Below are positions 51,504 to 61,240 of a stretch of DNA of 64,000 bases, in pieces. Origin of the DNA: Leptospira kanakyensis (lineage in GTDB: Bacteria > Spirochaetota > Leptospiria > Leptospirales > Leptospiraceae). Position 1 is the stretch's first letter; the number at the start of each line of letters is the position of its first letter. Position numbers and translations under genes: made by a program. The notes under the pieces were generated by a model that saw only the letters and a program-made list of their open reading frames with translations, ran no database searches and was not told where the DNA came from. The stretch spans positions 992,001 to 1,056,000 of the forward strand of contig NZ_RQFG01000005.1 in assembly GCF_004769235.1 (NCBI RefSeq), in the 5' to 3' direction.

Positions 51504-52724
51504 ATGCAAATCAATTCCAACTATATTCTCGTTGATACAGCAAAAGCTTTGGATTTAGCTCTGATCAATCTCAGACAGTCCAAAATCATGTCGATCGACA
51601 CCGAGTCCTCCGGTTATTACACGTACTATCCCAAAGTTTGCCTCATCCAGATCAATTCTAATGGCAAAAACTACCTAATTGACCCACTAAAGATCACAAA
51701 TTTGTCAGCTTTGGGTCCTTTATTCGAAGATGAGAACATTCTCAAAATCTTCCACTCGGCACAAGACGACATCAAAGCCTTAAAACGAGACTTTGGGTTT
51801 AAATTTGTGAACACGGCAGATACAATGATCAGTTCTCGGTTGTTGTCATTAGAACAAAGTTCATTGTCACATGTTGTGGAACATTATCATAAAGTGACAC
51901 TTTCTAAAGTAGAACAGAAGTCTAACTGGGAAATTCGTCCCCTTCAAAAACAACAACTCAAATACGCAGCACTCGATACGGCTTATTTAGAATCCATTTG
52001 GTTAAAAATGGAAGAAGAATTAAAACGTAGAACTCTCTATGAAGAAGCAAAATCAGAATTTGAATTCATAGCCTCAGAAGAGTATGTAGCCAAAGAAGGA
52101 GAAGGATTCTCCCTTGGAAAATTTCCTGACATTCTTAATTTCACTCCACTCGAAAGAAGAAAGGTTTTAGAACTCCTTCGTTACCGTGATGAAAAAGCAA
52201 AACGAATCAACAAAGCAAGTTTTCGTGTGTTTAATAACGATAGATTGTCACAAGCTGTCAAAGGACATCCGAACGAAGAAAAATGTGTAGAATGGTTTGG
52301 GAAAAAAGACGGAACAGAAATTTTTAAACTTTTGACTGCTGAATACAGTGATCCCATCGACACTTCAGAACTTTCAAAACGTCATGGCGAAGACTTAAAC
52401 GAAGACGAAAATCATAAATTCGAAAACGCTAAAAAATGGCGACTCCGTATTATGCGTGCTAGACGGATGGAACACTCCCTACTTCCATCGAACAAACAAC
52501 TCATTGTTATTTTGCGAGCAGCACCAAAATCTTTAGAGGAATTAAAAGCCCTTCATGTGTTTTCCGATTGGAAAGTACAAAACTATGGTCCAAGTTTACT
52601 TGCTGCCATCCAAGGACTTCCATTTGATTCGATGATCAACCGTTTGGTGGCCATTCGTTCCAAAGAAGCCTTTGTTGCCAAACGTAGGAAAAAACAAAAC
52701 CAAAACGCAAAAGACGAAGGTTGA
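51504..52724 (+). CDS. rnd: Ribonuclease D
   Basis: 406 residues. DEDD exonuclease: SIDTESSGYY (D, E), FHSAQDDIKAL (D) and YAALDTAYL (D, Y) are in the right order within residues 1-170; two HRDC-like helical domains follow (about 205-290 and 310-395). Trims 3' ends of tRNA and other stable RNA precursors. Its stop overlaps the Nudix ATG (TGATG). Confidence 0.92.
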   Translation: MQINSNYILVDTAKALDLALINLRQSKIMSIDTESSGYYTYYPKVCLIQINSNGKNYLIDPLKITNLSALGPLFEDENILKIFHSAQDDIKALKRDFGFKFVNTADTMISSRLLSLEQSSLSHVVEHYHKVTLSKVEQKSNWEIRPLQKQQLKYAALDTAYLESIWLKMEEELKRRTLYEEAKSEFEFIASEEYVAKEGEGFSLGKFPDILNFTPLERRKVLELLRYRDEKAKRINKASFRVFNNDRLSQAVKGHPNEEKCVEWFGKKDGTEIFKLLTAEYSDPIDTSELSKRHGEDLNEDENHKFENAKKWRLRIMRARRMEHSLLPSNKQLIVILRAAPKSLEELKALHVFSDWKVQNYGPSLLAAIQGLPFDSMINRLVAIRSKEAFVAKRRKKQNQNAKDEG

Positions 52725-53344
52725 TGTTACCTTACCAGTCCTTTGTAGAAAAACTTTCAAGGGACTTCGACGAGATTCCAGACACAACCGAAGTCAAGTC
52801 AGGTGTAATCTTTCCACTTTTTGGATCCAAAGAATTCGCGGAAGGAATCATCCTAACGGAACGGGCCAAACATCTAAAATCACATCCAGGCCAAATTTCT
52901 TTTCCGGGTGGAGTCAAAGAAGAAAATGACCCCAACCTTCTTTTTACAGCCCTTCGGGAATGGGAAGAAGAGATGGGAGTCAAACGTTCTACATTAAATG
53001 TTCTTGGAAAACTAGAAGGACTCCATACAAGAACCGGTTTCCATATTACCCCGTTTTTAGCCACTTACGAAGGTGATTTTTCCTTTAGGCACAACAGAGA
53101 TGAAGTTGATCGAGTCCTTCTCGTTCGTTTTTCTGATCTTTGGACAAAACCATTTTATGCCATCCAAGTCCCTGGCCGGGAACATTTTGCTTATTATTTT
53201 GATTTGGGGGATGGCCTGCTTTGGGGTGCCACCTGCGAAATGATTTTACGATTCCTACGGGCGCATTCTTCCTTTGACAGAACTCCCCTTCTCGTGAAAC
53301 CAAACCTGGTAGTTCCGCCTTTTTTAGATCCCAAATCCCTCTAA
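52724..53344 (+). CDS. Nudix hydrolase, CoA-pyrophosphatase-like
   Basis: 206 residues from the ATG at 52724. The Nudix box is GGVKEENDPNLLFTALREWE with EEMGV following (about residues 65-89), and LTERAKHLKSHPGQISFPGG just before it matches the NudL/YeaB CoA-pyrophosphatase signature. Hydrolyses CoA or related dinucleotides. Translationally coupled to rnd. Confidence 0.9.
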   Translation: MLPYQSFVEKLSRDFDEIPDTTEVKSGVIFPLFGSKEFAEGIILTERAKHLKSHPGQISFPGGVKEENDPNLLFTALREWEEEMGVKRSTLNVLGKLEGLHTRTGFHITPFLATYEGDFSFRHNRDEVDRVLLVRFSDLWTKPFYAIQVPGREHFAYYFDLGDGLLWGATCEMILRFLRAHSSFDRTPLLVKPNLVVPPFLDPKSL

Positions 53345-53376
53345 GGTCAATTCCCGTTTTCGCCGATGGTGTACAA

Positions 53377-54465
53377 GTGCGGGAAGAAAATAAAATCCTA
53401 GGTTGGCGATTTGGCAAATTTTGTAGAATCGTATATTGTGGTTTGTTTTTATTTTCCTTTCTTCCTCTTTCCACACAATCACAACCTAACAAAAGATATG
53501 TGTTTATACTCGATGCCAGTGGTTCCATGTCAGAAAAATGGGATGGAAAAACAAGGATGGCGGTTGCCAAAGAAAAACTTTTACAAGTCCTCGGAGGAAT
53601 GCCCAAAGATGTGAGTGTGGGTCTTGTGGCTTACGGGAACCGAATCGCTGGTTGTTCTTCTGCAAGATTGTACCATCCCATCCAACGCGGGGCAGCCTCC
53701 ATTGTGAGCCAAAAAATTTCTAACATTGTTCCCGCTGGATCCACTCCCATTGCGCAAACATTAAGTGTGGTTGGTGAATTTCTTTTGAATGATGTCCAAG
53801 AAACAGAAATTATTTTTATCTCAGATGGAGTGGAAAGTTGTGACGGAGATCCCAAAGCAGTTCTCTACCAATTAAAAAGTTCAGGAAAAAAATTTCGAAT
53901 GCAAGTTCTTGGGATCGATATTGACCCTAAAGGGGAAGAAGATCTCAAACGGCTTTCCATTTTAGGAGATGGAAACTATTATCCATTGAAACGCCCGGAA
54001 GATTATGATTCTTCTTTCAAACGAATCTTCTTCGCACAAGAACCAGAATCGGCAATTCTCTCAAATTCCGAATCAAAACCTTTGCAAACGCAAGATACAT
54101 CCACAAACTACCAAAACCAAATCAAAATTCTCAATATTCTTCCTTATGAAGATGGATCCGAATCCGGCTATATTCTCAACTACGAATACTCAGGAAAAAC
54201 CAATACTTCTTATATGGTTCAGTTGAATCTCTATCCTGCAGAAGAAAAATTACGAAGTTTTCCCATCCCACCCCTGAGAGAAAGGAGGATGGGAGATCTG
54301 ACCAAACACCAAATTGAATTGAAGGTGGGGACGGAAGGAAAAGGCCGATTCGTTTTTCCACTCCCCAAGGGAAAACGAATGAAGGCTTCCGCTGAATTGT
54401 GGGATTTGACGGGAGTTCCGAAAATTCTTGCCCTCTCGGAAGAAAAACCCATTCACGAGAATTAA
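53377..54465 (+). CDS. Exported VWA-domain protein
   Basis: 362 residues from a GTG. Signal segment about 16-35 (cleavage near TQSQ). VWA domain about 38-220 with a complete MIDAS: DASGSMSEKW (D-x-S-x-S), the threonine in PAGSTPIAQTL and the aspartate in FISDGVESCDGD. The remaining 140 residues are strand-rich. Probably a periplasmic or surface protein that binds a partner through metal. A TPR protein follows 23 bp later. Confidence 0.87.
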   Translation: MREENKILGWRFGKFCRIVYCGLFLFSFLPLSTQSQPNKRYVFILDASGSMSEKWDGKTRMAVAKEKLLQVLGGMPKDVSVGLVAYGNRIAGCSSARLYHPIQRGAASIVSQKISNIVPAGSTPIAQTLSVVGEFLLNDVQETEIIFISDGVESCDGDPKAVLYQLKSSGKKFRMQVLGIDIDPKGEEDLKRLSILGDGNYYPLKRPEDYDSSFKRIFFAQEPESAILSNSESKPLQTQDTSTNYQNQIKILNILPYEDGSESGYILNYEYSGKTNTSYMVQLNLYPAEEKLRSFPIPPLRERRMGDLTKHQIELKVGTEGKGRFVFPLPKGKRMKASAELWDLTGVPKILALSEEKPIHEN

Positions 54466-54488
54466 GGTTCTGACCGAAACTGATACTA

Positions 54489-55019
54489 ATGAGACAAAAT
54501 TCGATGATTAGGCAGTTGGGAAATAAGGGCATTTTTATGTTAGGATTCCTTATCTCTGTGGGAATGGCTCCCCTGAGTGCCGACAGATCCGTCAGCCAAA
54601 TTTTTGCAGAAGAAAGAACCAAACAAGGGGATCTCCTCTTCAAAAAGGCAAAAGAATTTTTGGAAGACCGAAACCACTACCAATCCGTAGAATCTTGTAA
54701 AAGTTTTTTAATTCTCTATCCCGGCCATCCGAGAACTCGAGAGGTAAGAAAGGCCCTAAGTTCCAATTACCGAATGACGGGAGATATTTTAGCTCTAGCG
54801 GAAAATGAACTCAAAATTTATAAAGAATATCCTAATACAGAAGAAGGACTCGAATCCTACTTAATTTCTGGCAAAGCCTATGTTCGGATGGGCAGAGAAG
54901 ACAAAGCCCATCAGATTTTTCAGGACATTATCAAAAATACGTATTCCAGTAAAATTGCTCAGGAAGCGGAATTAGAACTGACTCAGATGGAAATTTTAGG
55001 AGAGAGTAAAAATAAGTAA
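54489..55019 (+). CDS. Exported TPR protein
   Basis: 176 residues (a second ATG lies five codons in). Signal about 10-30 (cleavage after LSAD or nearby). Three TPR-like units (YQSVESCKSFLILYPGHPRT, LALAENELKIYKEYPNTEEG, EDKAHQIFQDIIKNTYSS), similar to YbgF/BamD-type repeats. Likely a helper of the VWA protein. Confidence 0.78.
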   Translation: MRQNSMIRQLGNKGIFMLGFLISVGMAPLSADRSVSQIFAEERTKQGDLLFKKAKEFLEDRNHYQSVESCKSFLILYPGHPRTREVRKALSSNYRMTGDILALAENELKIYKEYPNTEEGLESYLISGKAYVRMGREDKAHQIFQDIIKNTYSSKIAQEAELELTQMEILGESKNK

Positions 55020-55097
55020 TTTTTACGAAAATATTGCCCTAGGGATCTCCGATAATAAACTAGGCACGTTGAGCAAAAAGGGTTCAGAGATTTAAGA

Positions 55098-56309
55098 ATG
55101 TCGTTTTTTCAAATGGTTACTTTCCCAGCGAACTCCTACATCATTGTAGAGGGGAAAAAGGATGCGAACAATTTCTATATCATCCGTGAGGGGAAGGTAC
55201 GTGTCACTCGTGAGACTGCTGTTGTCGGTGAAGATCCAAACCAAGTTTTAGGACCTGGTGACTTTTTTGGTGTGGTTGCAGCCATGAGCCAACACCCTCA
55301 AATTGAATCTGCCACATCCCTTACCAATGTATCTTTAATCTCTGTTAGTTACGACCAATTTGGAACCCTAATCCAAAAGTCCACTGCTGTGGCTATGAAT
55401 ATCATTCGTTTCTTCTCTATGAAGTTACGACAATTTGATACCACCATCACCAGATTGTCCTTTCGAAATGCAGTCGAAGAAGATCCAAACGAACTCTTTA
55501 AAATTGGTGAATACTACTTCCAACAGCAAAATACATCACATGCAACATTTGCTTACCAAAGTTATCTAAAACACCTTCCCAATGGTCAGTTTGTTCCGCA
55601 GGCAAAACTACGTTTGCAGACAATCAACCAACCATTCCAAGCACCTCCTATCGATTACAATAAATTCAATCGAAACTACAAAGATAGTGAGATGATCTTT
55701 TGTGAACACGAACCAGGTAAGGAATTATTCATTTTACAAAGTGGAAAGGTTAAAATTTCCAAAATTGTAAACCAAAACGAAGTGATGCTCGCTGTTCTCC
55801 AAGCGGGAGATATTTTCGGAGAGATGGCCATCCTTGATAACAAACCTCGCTCTGCTTCTGCGGTGGCTGCGGGTGACGTAGAACTACTTGCCATCAACAA
55901 AGCCAACTTTGAAGGAATGGTAAAAGCCCAACCACAATTGGCGACAAGGCTCATCACTCTTTTGTCAGAAAGAATTTGGATCGCCTACAAACAACTTGCG
56001 AACTTACTTCTCAAAGACCCACAAGGCCGTATCGTAGATACCCTAATGACTTTGGCTGAAAAAAACCGAATCAAAGTGGCTCCCAAACAAGCTTACAATT
56101 TTGAAATTGGAACCAAAGACCTTCTTAAGATGGTAGGCCTCACCGATCCCAAAGACGAACTGATCATCTCCGATATCATGAAGAATAATAAATTTATTCG
56201 TATGGATATGGGAAAAATTGTTTGTTCCGACATGGCAGAGCTAGAAAAACTCGTCCAATTCTATCATAAAAAGGCTAACATGGAGAATAAGCTCAAGAAG
56301 CTGAAATAA
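55098..56309 (+). CDS. Double cyclic-nucleotide-binding domain protein
   Basis: 403 residues. First cNMP domain about 8-115 (VEGKKDANNFYIIREGKVRV); second about 195-300, whose phosphate cassette GDIFGEMAILDNKPRSASAVA carries the conserved Glu and Arg, whereas the first (GPGDFFGVVAAMSQHPQIES) lacks the Arg. A CRP-like helical C-terminus (about 300-395) has no obvious helix-turn-helix. Probably senses cAMP made by the adenylate cyclase encoded 0.5 kb downstream. Confidence 0.87.
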   Translation: MSFFQMVTFPANSYIIVEGKKDANNFYIIREGKVRVTRETAVVGEDPNQVLGPGDFFGVVAAMSQHPQIESATSLTNVSLISVSYDQFGTLIQKSTAVAMNIIRFFSMKLRQFDTTITRLSFRNAVEEDPNELFKIGEYYFQQQNTSHATFAYQSYLKHLPNGQFVPQAKLRLQTINQPFQAPPIDYNKFNRNYKDSEMIFCEHEPGKELFILQSGKVKISKIVNQNEVMLAVLQAGDIFGEMAILDNKPRSASAVAAGDVELLAINKANFEGMVKAQPQLATRLITLLSERIWIAYKQLANLLLKDPQGRIVDTLMTLAEKNRIKVAPKQAYNFEIGTKDLLKMVGLTDPKDELIISDIMKNNKFIRMDMGKIVCSDMAELEKLVQFYHKKANMENKLKKLK

Positions 56310-56357
56310 CTTCTTGCCAACTTTCCCCTCCTGACTTACGTTAGAGGCCAACGAAAT

Positions 56358-56663
56358 ATGAGTGATAAGATACTAGTCGAAGAAAAAGGAAACACGATCC
56401 GTGTTCGTTTTATGGATCAAATTCTGGACGGAAATGCACCAGAGCTCCGCGAAATTTTGGCAGAAATTTTAGAAAAGAACGTTCAAGAAATCTATTTGGA
56501 TTTGGAGAAAGTGGTGATCGTGAGTTCCCTTGGGATTTCTCGTCTCCTCTCTTTCAAAAACAAAGCCGACGAAAAGAAAATGTCAGTGAAGATTGTCAAC
56601 ATCCAAGAGAAACTAAAAGAAACTTTGAAGAAGTTGATGTTGGATCAATTTTTTGGTCTCTAA
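56358..56663 (+). CDS. STAS-domain protein (anti-sigma factor antagonist-like)
   Basis: 101 residues forming a single STAS domain. The phosphorylation site region is DLEKVVIVSSLGISRLLSFK (about 47-66), with serines at the position phosphorylated in SpoIIAA. No partner kinase or sigma gene is adjacent. It follows the cNMP protein by 48 bp and is ended by a large hairpin. Confidence 0.85.
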   Translation: MSDKILVEEKGNTIRVRFMDQILDGNAPELREILAEILEKNVQEIYLDLEKVVIVSSLGISRLLSFKNKADEKKMSVKIVNIQEKLKETLKKLMLDQFFGL

Positions 56664-56697
56664 AACAATCTAACTTTTCTTTTGCAACCCTAAAAGG

Positions 56698-56742
56698 CCC
56701 AATCAGAAAACCCACTCCGAATTAGAGTTGGTTCCGATTGGG
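56698..56742 (+). terminator. Large hairpin after the STAS gene
   Basis: CCCAATC (56698-56704), AACC and ACTC pair with GAGT, GGTT and GATTGGG (56736-56742) around a 7-nt loop, with small bulges, followed by TTACTTGTTTA. Separates the STAS gene from the cyclase gene. Confidence 0.65.
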
Positions 56743-56836
56743 TTACTTGTTTACCCCTAACAATCTATATAAAACTAATTTCGAATCATAACAATTTGAA
56801 TTGATTTCCATTCCTATCAATTTTTAATTTCCCGTT

Positions 56837-58177
56837 ATGTCCAAACGCATTCAAAAAATCTTAAACCGGTTACAACTTGTCCATCTCACAAAAGGTTTGA
56901 GTGATGAAAGCGCTCGTGCTTTGCGAGTGAATGCGACTTTCCAAACCATTATGTTTTTGATTCCCACCTTTTTACTACCGGTGATTTATTTTACAGAACC
57001 TCCCGAAACTCATTTAATCTCTTTTGCCTCTTATATTATTTTTGTTTTACCTTTAGGATATTCTCGTTATCTTTTATATAAAGGAAATTATGCAATGAGT
57101 GCTGTTTTTGCCCTACTTGCTAGTAATTTTCATATAACAATACTTAGTTTATCTCAAGCCGATGATCCAGCACCCCTTGGATTTTTACTTTTTGCCGTGA
57201 TTCCTTTTTTAATGATTCCTAGGCAAAATATTAAACTCCGATGGCTCTTTGTGAGTGTATCTGCATTTTTATTTTTAAGTTCACAATACTATTATCGGGT
57301 GATGGGTGGAGAAGGTATTTTTGGTCCACCGAAATGGGTTGTGCCAGCGGATTATTTAATGCCCCCTCTGGTCTTACTTGTTGTCTTTTTTATTCTTTTA
57401 ATCAATCAGTTTGTAAAAGCAGTCAATCGGGCTGAAGACAAACTCATCGCAGAACACCAAAAATCCGAAAGTTTATTACTCAATGTTCTACCATTGGAAG
57501 TTGCCAGAGAATTAAAACAAAATGGAGTGAGTAAACCAAAACATTATCCATCGGCAACAGTATGTTTTACGGACTTCGAAGGATTTACAAAAATAGCAGA
57601 GACACTTTCTCCTTCTGAACTTGTGGAAGAACTCGATCGTTGTTTTTCTTACTTCGATAGTTTGATGGAACGTCACAAACTCGAAAAATTAAAAACCATT
57701 GGTGATAGTTATATGTTTGTTGGTGGGATTCCCAAAACCAATTCTACCCATGCCATCGATAGTGTTTTAGCAGCACTGGAAATCCAAGCATTTATGAACC
57801 AAATGAAAGAAATTAAAACGGCACAAGGATTACCTTATTGGGAACTCCGACTAGGAATTCATTCAGGGGAACTGATTGCCGGTGTGATTGGGGATAAAAA
57901 ATTCGCTTACGATGTTTGGAGTGATACAGTGAATACTGCTAGTCGGTGTGAATCTTCAGGAATGACAGGAAAAATCAATATCTCCTCATCTACTTATGAA
58001 CTCATCAAAGATTTTTTCCTTTGTGAATACCGAGGGGAGATCCCCGCAAAACACAAAGGAAATATTAAAATGTATTTTGTAGAAGGACTCCTTCCCGAAT
58101 TACAAAGGGAAGGCCATCCGCAAGTTCCCAACCAAGAGTTTGTAAACAGGTACAAAGCTCTCAGAATTACAACTTAA
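56837..58177 (+). CDS. Class III adenylate cyclase, membrane-bound
   Basis: 446 residues. Six membrane helices (about 35-195), then the cyclase domain (about 235-410). Metal aspartates lie in CFTDFEGFTK and TIGDSYMFVGG; the adenine-specifying Lys is in EKLKTIGD and its partner Asp in YDVWSDTVN; the transition-state Asn and Arg are in NTASR. All residues needed for ATP to cAMP are present. The cNMP-binding protein upstream is a candidate effector. Confidence 0.93.
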   Translation: MSKRIQKILNRLQLVHLTKGLSDESARALRVNATFQTIMFLIPTFLLPVIYFTEPPETHLISFASYIIFVLPLGYSRYLLYKGNYAMSAVFALLASNFHITILSLSQADDPAPLGFLLFAVIPFLMIPRQNIKLRWLFVSVSAFLFLSSQYYYRVMGGEGIFGPPKWVVPADYLMPPLVLLVVFFILLINQFVKAVNRAEDKLIAEHQKSESLLLNVLPLEVARELKQNGVSKPKHYPSATVCFTDFEGFTKIAETLSPSELVEELDRCFSYFDSLMERHKLEKLKTIGDSYMFVGGIPKTNSTHAIDSVLAALEIQAFMNQMKEIKTAQGLPYWELRLGIHSGELIAGVIGDKKFAYDVWSDTVNTASRCESSGMTGKINISSSTYELIKDFFLCEYRGEIPAKHKGNIKMYFVEGLLPELQREGHPQVPNQEFVNRYKALRITT

Positions 58178-58199
58178 GACAGGATTACCAATCTTAAGT
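58172..58199. terminator. Bidirectional hairpin between the cyclase gene and gmd
   Basis: ACTTAAGA (58172-58179) and TCTTAAGT (58192-58199), perfect 8-bp arms, 12-nt loop. It includes the cyclase stop codon. Confidence 0.55.
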
Positions 58200-58218
58200 C
58201 TGTATTTGTGGTGAAAGT

Positions 58219-59235
58219 CTAAAATCCTTGGTCTTTCAAATCAGCTTTCATCATGATTTGAACTAGTTCTTTAAACTTAACTTTTGGTTCCCAACCTAAC
58301 TGACGTTTTGCTTTTTCTGGGTTTCCTATGAGAAGTTCCACTTCCGTCGGTCTATAGTATTTTGGATCAATTTTCACAAGGACTTGGCCAGATTTTTTAT
58401 CCTTACCCACTTCCTTGTCTTCTTTGCCTTCCCAAACGACTTCGTATCCTGCAATTTTATAAGACTCTTCAATGAACTCACGAACTGTGTGTGTTTCGTT
58501 TGTTGCGACAACATAATCATCTGCTTTGTCTTGTTGTAACATCATCCACATCATTTCGACGTAGTCTGGTGCATAACCCCAGTCACGTTTAGAATCAATG
58601 TTTCCCATTGTGATAAAGGGAAGTTTTCCCGCTTTGACAGCAGAAACACCCAGTGTGATTTTTCTAGTCACAAAGGTTTCCCCACGTCTTGGTGATTCAT
58701 GATTGAATAAAATACCGTTAGATGCGTGCAAACCGTACGCTTCTCTATAATTCACAACCGCCCAATACGCATAAAGTTTAGCGACTGCATAAGGGGAACG
58801 AGGGTAAAATGGTGTTTTTTCTGTTTGTGGAACTTCTTGGACAAGGCCGTAAAGTTCCGATGTAGAAGCCTGGTAAAAACGGGATTTGATCCCTGTTTGT
58901 TTGATGGCATCCAGAATTCGTAAGGTTCCAACAGCATCCACTTCGGCAGTGTATTCAGGAACCTCAAAGGAAACCTGCACATGCGACTGGGCCGCCAAGT
59001 TGTAGATCTCAGAAGGTTGGATTTTTTCTAAAATACGATTTAAGTTAGAGGAATCTGTCATATCACCATAATGAAGGTGGAGATTTTGGTTTCCGTGCAG
59101 ATGTTCAATGCGATTGCGATTGAAAAGGCTTGTTCTGCGAACGATTCCGTGGACTTCGTAGCCTTTTTGGAGCAGAAGTTCTGCCAGATAGGAACCGTCT
59201 TGGCCTGTGATTCCGGTGATGAGTGCTTTTTTCAT
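58219..59235 (-). CDS. gmd: GDP-mannose 4,6-dehydratase
   Basis: 338 residues. Converts GDP-mannose to the 4-keto-6-deoxy intermediate for GDP-fucose, GDP-rhamnose or related sugars. [15 protein letters not shown] is the NAD(P) loop; the catalytic Ser/Thr-Glu-Tyr-Lys set lies around [10 protein letters not shown] and [30 protein letters not shown] binds GDP. No fcl or rmd homologue is adjacent. Confidence 0.94.
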   Translation of the reverse strand: MKKALITGITGQDGSYLAELLLQKGYEVHGIVRRTSLFNRNRIEHLHGNQNLHLHYGDMTDSSNLNRILEKIQPSEIYNLAAQSHVQVSFEVPEYTAEVDAVGTLRILDAIKQTGIKSRFYQASTSELYGLVQEVPQTEKTPFYPRSPYAVAKLYAYWAVVNYREAYGLHASNGILFNHESPRRGETFVTRKITLGVSAVKAGKLPFITMGNIDSKRDWGYAPDYVEMMWMMLQQDKADDYVVATNETHTVREFIEESYKIAGYEVVWEGKEDKEVGKDKKSGQVLVKIDPKYYRPTEVELLIGNPEKAKRQLGWEPKVKFKELVQIMMKADLKDQGF

Positions 59236-59382
59236 AGATCAGAGATCAGTATTTTTAGTTTCTTTGGTAAGAAAAGGAAAAATGAGTCGGAAAGGGCAAA
59301 TATTCTGAAAAAGTAGACCCGATTTCCTTTTGCTATTTCTTTCCTTTTTCCAACTGTGACATTTATTACAAAGTTTACAGTT

Positions 59383-60711
59383 ATGTTACATAAGATTCGT
59401 AATCCATTCCCGTTGGCATCTCTCTTTTGGTGTGTCTATTCCTTCCCTCTCGCAATGGTAGCGGAAGAAAAACAAGAGCCCAAAGTAGAAACGAGTGCGA
59501 GCCAGGCAAACCCACCTGCCACCACGCAAACACCAGTGGTAACGGCTCCCGCACAATCGACACAAGCGGTGACCACTCCTGAAAACAAATCCAATTGGGA
59601 AACGGGACTCGGAAAAGGAATCAAAGCGACATCCAATGATGGTAAACACAATATCCAACTGCGGTTCCGATCCCAAGTCCAAGGAAACCAAAGTTTTCAA
59701 CTGGATCCTTCTCAGGACACAACCAACTTCCTTGTCCGTCGTACACGATTACAACTGAAAGCAGGATTATTCAATGATACTTGGCTTGTGAATCTACAAA
59801 TGGGTTTTGCTGAACGAGATATGGAAAGCCAAAGACGGAACACGTTACGGGATGCGAACATTGTGTACAACCAATATCGGGATGTAAAGGTTGCTTTTGG
59901 CCAAATGAAGGTTCCATTTAGTAGGCAACGTTGGAATTCATCCGGTGCCTTACAAACGGTTGATCGGTCTTCTGTTACCGCTGAATTTAATTTAGATCGT
60001 GATGTAGGAACTTATCTTTTTTCTGAAGATCTTTTTGGCAACAAACGAATGTTTGCTTATTATCTAGGTGTTTTTGGTGGACAAGGAAGAAACCGAGTCG
60101 AAAGACAAACTCCCGGTGTACTGACTGTTGCTAGATTTATATTTTCTCCCTTTGGTGGGATGTCAAAATCCGGTTCTGATAATGATTGGTTATCCGAAGG
60201 TGATTTTGCCAGATACAAAGAACCCAAGTTGTCGATTGGAGTCTCAGGCGCTTACAACAAAAATTCAGACCGTTCCCTCAGTACACATGGAACAGAATAT
60301 ACATTTGCAAAATTCAATTATAGTCATGCGGCCGGAGATATCTATTTCAAATGGATGGGTTTTTCCTTCCAATACGAATGGTTATGGCGAAGAGCAAACA
60401 CCGCTTATGTGGAAAGAACAGTAAGCTCCGCACTTTCCAGAGAATACTCGAGAAGTGGGCAAGGCCACTTTGTTCAATTGGGATATTTGTTTACAAATAA
60501 TTATGAACTTAGTTTTCGATTTGGTGAATTTCGTCCCTTGGGAGAAACCGATCCTAGTTTGAAGTACTCTAGGGAAGTGGGAGGAGCACTCTCTTATTAT
60601 TTCGCAGAACACAATTTAAAATGGCAAACGGATTACTTTTATTATACAGGAACTCCAACGGCTGCGGAAGGGGATCATGTGGTTCGTACACAAATACAGG
60701 TATTCTATTAA
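59383..60711 (+). CDS. Porin of the phosphate-selective O/P family
   Basis: 442 residues from the ATG at 59383 (a GTG lies nine codons earlier). Signal about 1-25. A Pro/Thr/Gln-rich periplasmic linker (about 30-65) precedes the barrel: RFRSQVQGNQSFQ, FLVRRTRLQLKAGLFNDTW, VKVAFGQMKVPFSRQRW and the terminal aromatic strand ending VFY. The RRxR...LKG...FGQ...PF series is the O/P signature. Outer-membrane channel, probably anion-selective. Confidence 0.88.
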   Translation: MLHKIRNPFPLASLFWCVYSFPLAMVAEEKQEPKVETSASQANPPATTQTPVVTAPAQSTQAVTTPENKSNWETGLGKGIKATSNDGKHNIQLRFRSQVQGNQSFQLDPSQDTTNFLVRRTRLQLKAGLFNDTWLVNLQMGFAERDMESQRRNTLRDANIVYNQYRDVKVAFGQMKVPFSRQRWNSSGALQTVDRSSVTAEFNLDRDVGTYLFSEDLFGNKRMFAYYLGVFGGQGRNRVERQTPGVLTVARFIFSPFGGMSKSGSDNDWLSEGDFARYKEPKLSIGVSGAYNKNSDRSLSTHGTEYTFAKFNYSHAAGDIYFKWMGFSFQYEWLWRRANTAYVERTVSSALSREYSRSGQGHFVQLGYLFTNNYELSFRFGEFRPLGETDPSLKYSREVGGALSYYFAEHNLKWQTDYFYYTGTPTAAEGDHVVRTQIQVFY

Positions 60712-60712
60712 A

Positions 60713-61240
60713 ATGAACCAATTGATAAGAACATACATCACAATATTTTTGTTAATTTCTTTTTTAGGACAATGTAAAGCCCAAAGAGAAGATAAAATTA
60801 AAGAAACACAAAACAAGTGTTTGGAGACTATGTATTTGGCAAGTCTCAATGCAGGAAAACCAGGATTCAGCGGAACATTCCAATTTTTAGGTTCTTGTTC
60901 TGGAACTTCCAACTATTCACCATCCTGCATGGAACAGTATGCAGTGGTAAAAGAAGAGATTTCCTGCCCACTGGGATATACAAAGTCATCTACAAAATGT
61001 TCGGTGCAAAACTTGGTAGGAGTTTGCAGATACCAACCAAACGGCGATACAACCAAGGTAACAACTGTAGTTTATGTTAAGCCAAATGATACAAGTGAAT
61101 CAGCCATCGCCAATTGCCAAAGTTATGGGACAGGTTCCCTATTTACGGAAACCTATCTGAACCCAGGAGACAGATCTACATCTCTCGATTCCATCCTGAC
61201 CACTGCCTATCTTTGTATCGATAAAGCAGAAAAAAACTAA
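60713..61240 (+). CDS. Cysteine-rich lipoprotein, unknown
   Basis: 175 residues from the ATG at 60713; a frame beginning at 60677 overlaps the porin gene. Signal with hydrophobic 9-18 and lipobox LGQC-KAQ. The mature part has about nine cysteines, e.g. NKCLE, GSCSG, PSCME, ISCPLG, TKCSV, GVCRY, which suggests several disulfides. Follows the porin stop by one base, so it is probably in the same operon. Its end overlaps the convergent DUF1501 gene. Confidence 0.75.
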   Translation: MNQLIRTYITIFLLISFLGQCKAQREDKIKETQNKCLETMYLASLNAGKPGFSGTFQFLGSCSGTSNYSPSCMEQYAVVKEEISCPLGYTKSSTKCSVQNLVGVCRYQPNGDTTKVTTVVYVKPNDTSESAIANCQSYGTGSLFTETYLNPGDRSTSLDSILTTAYLCIDKAEKN

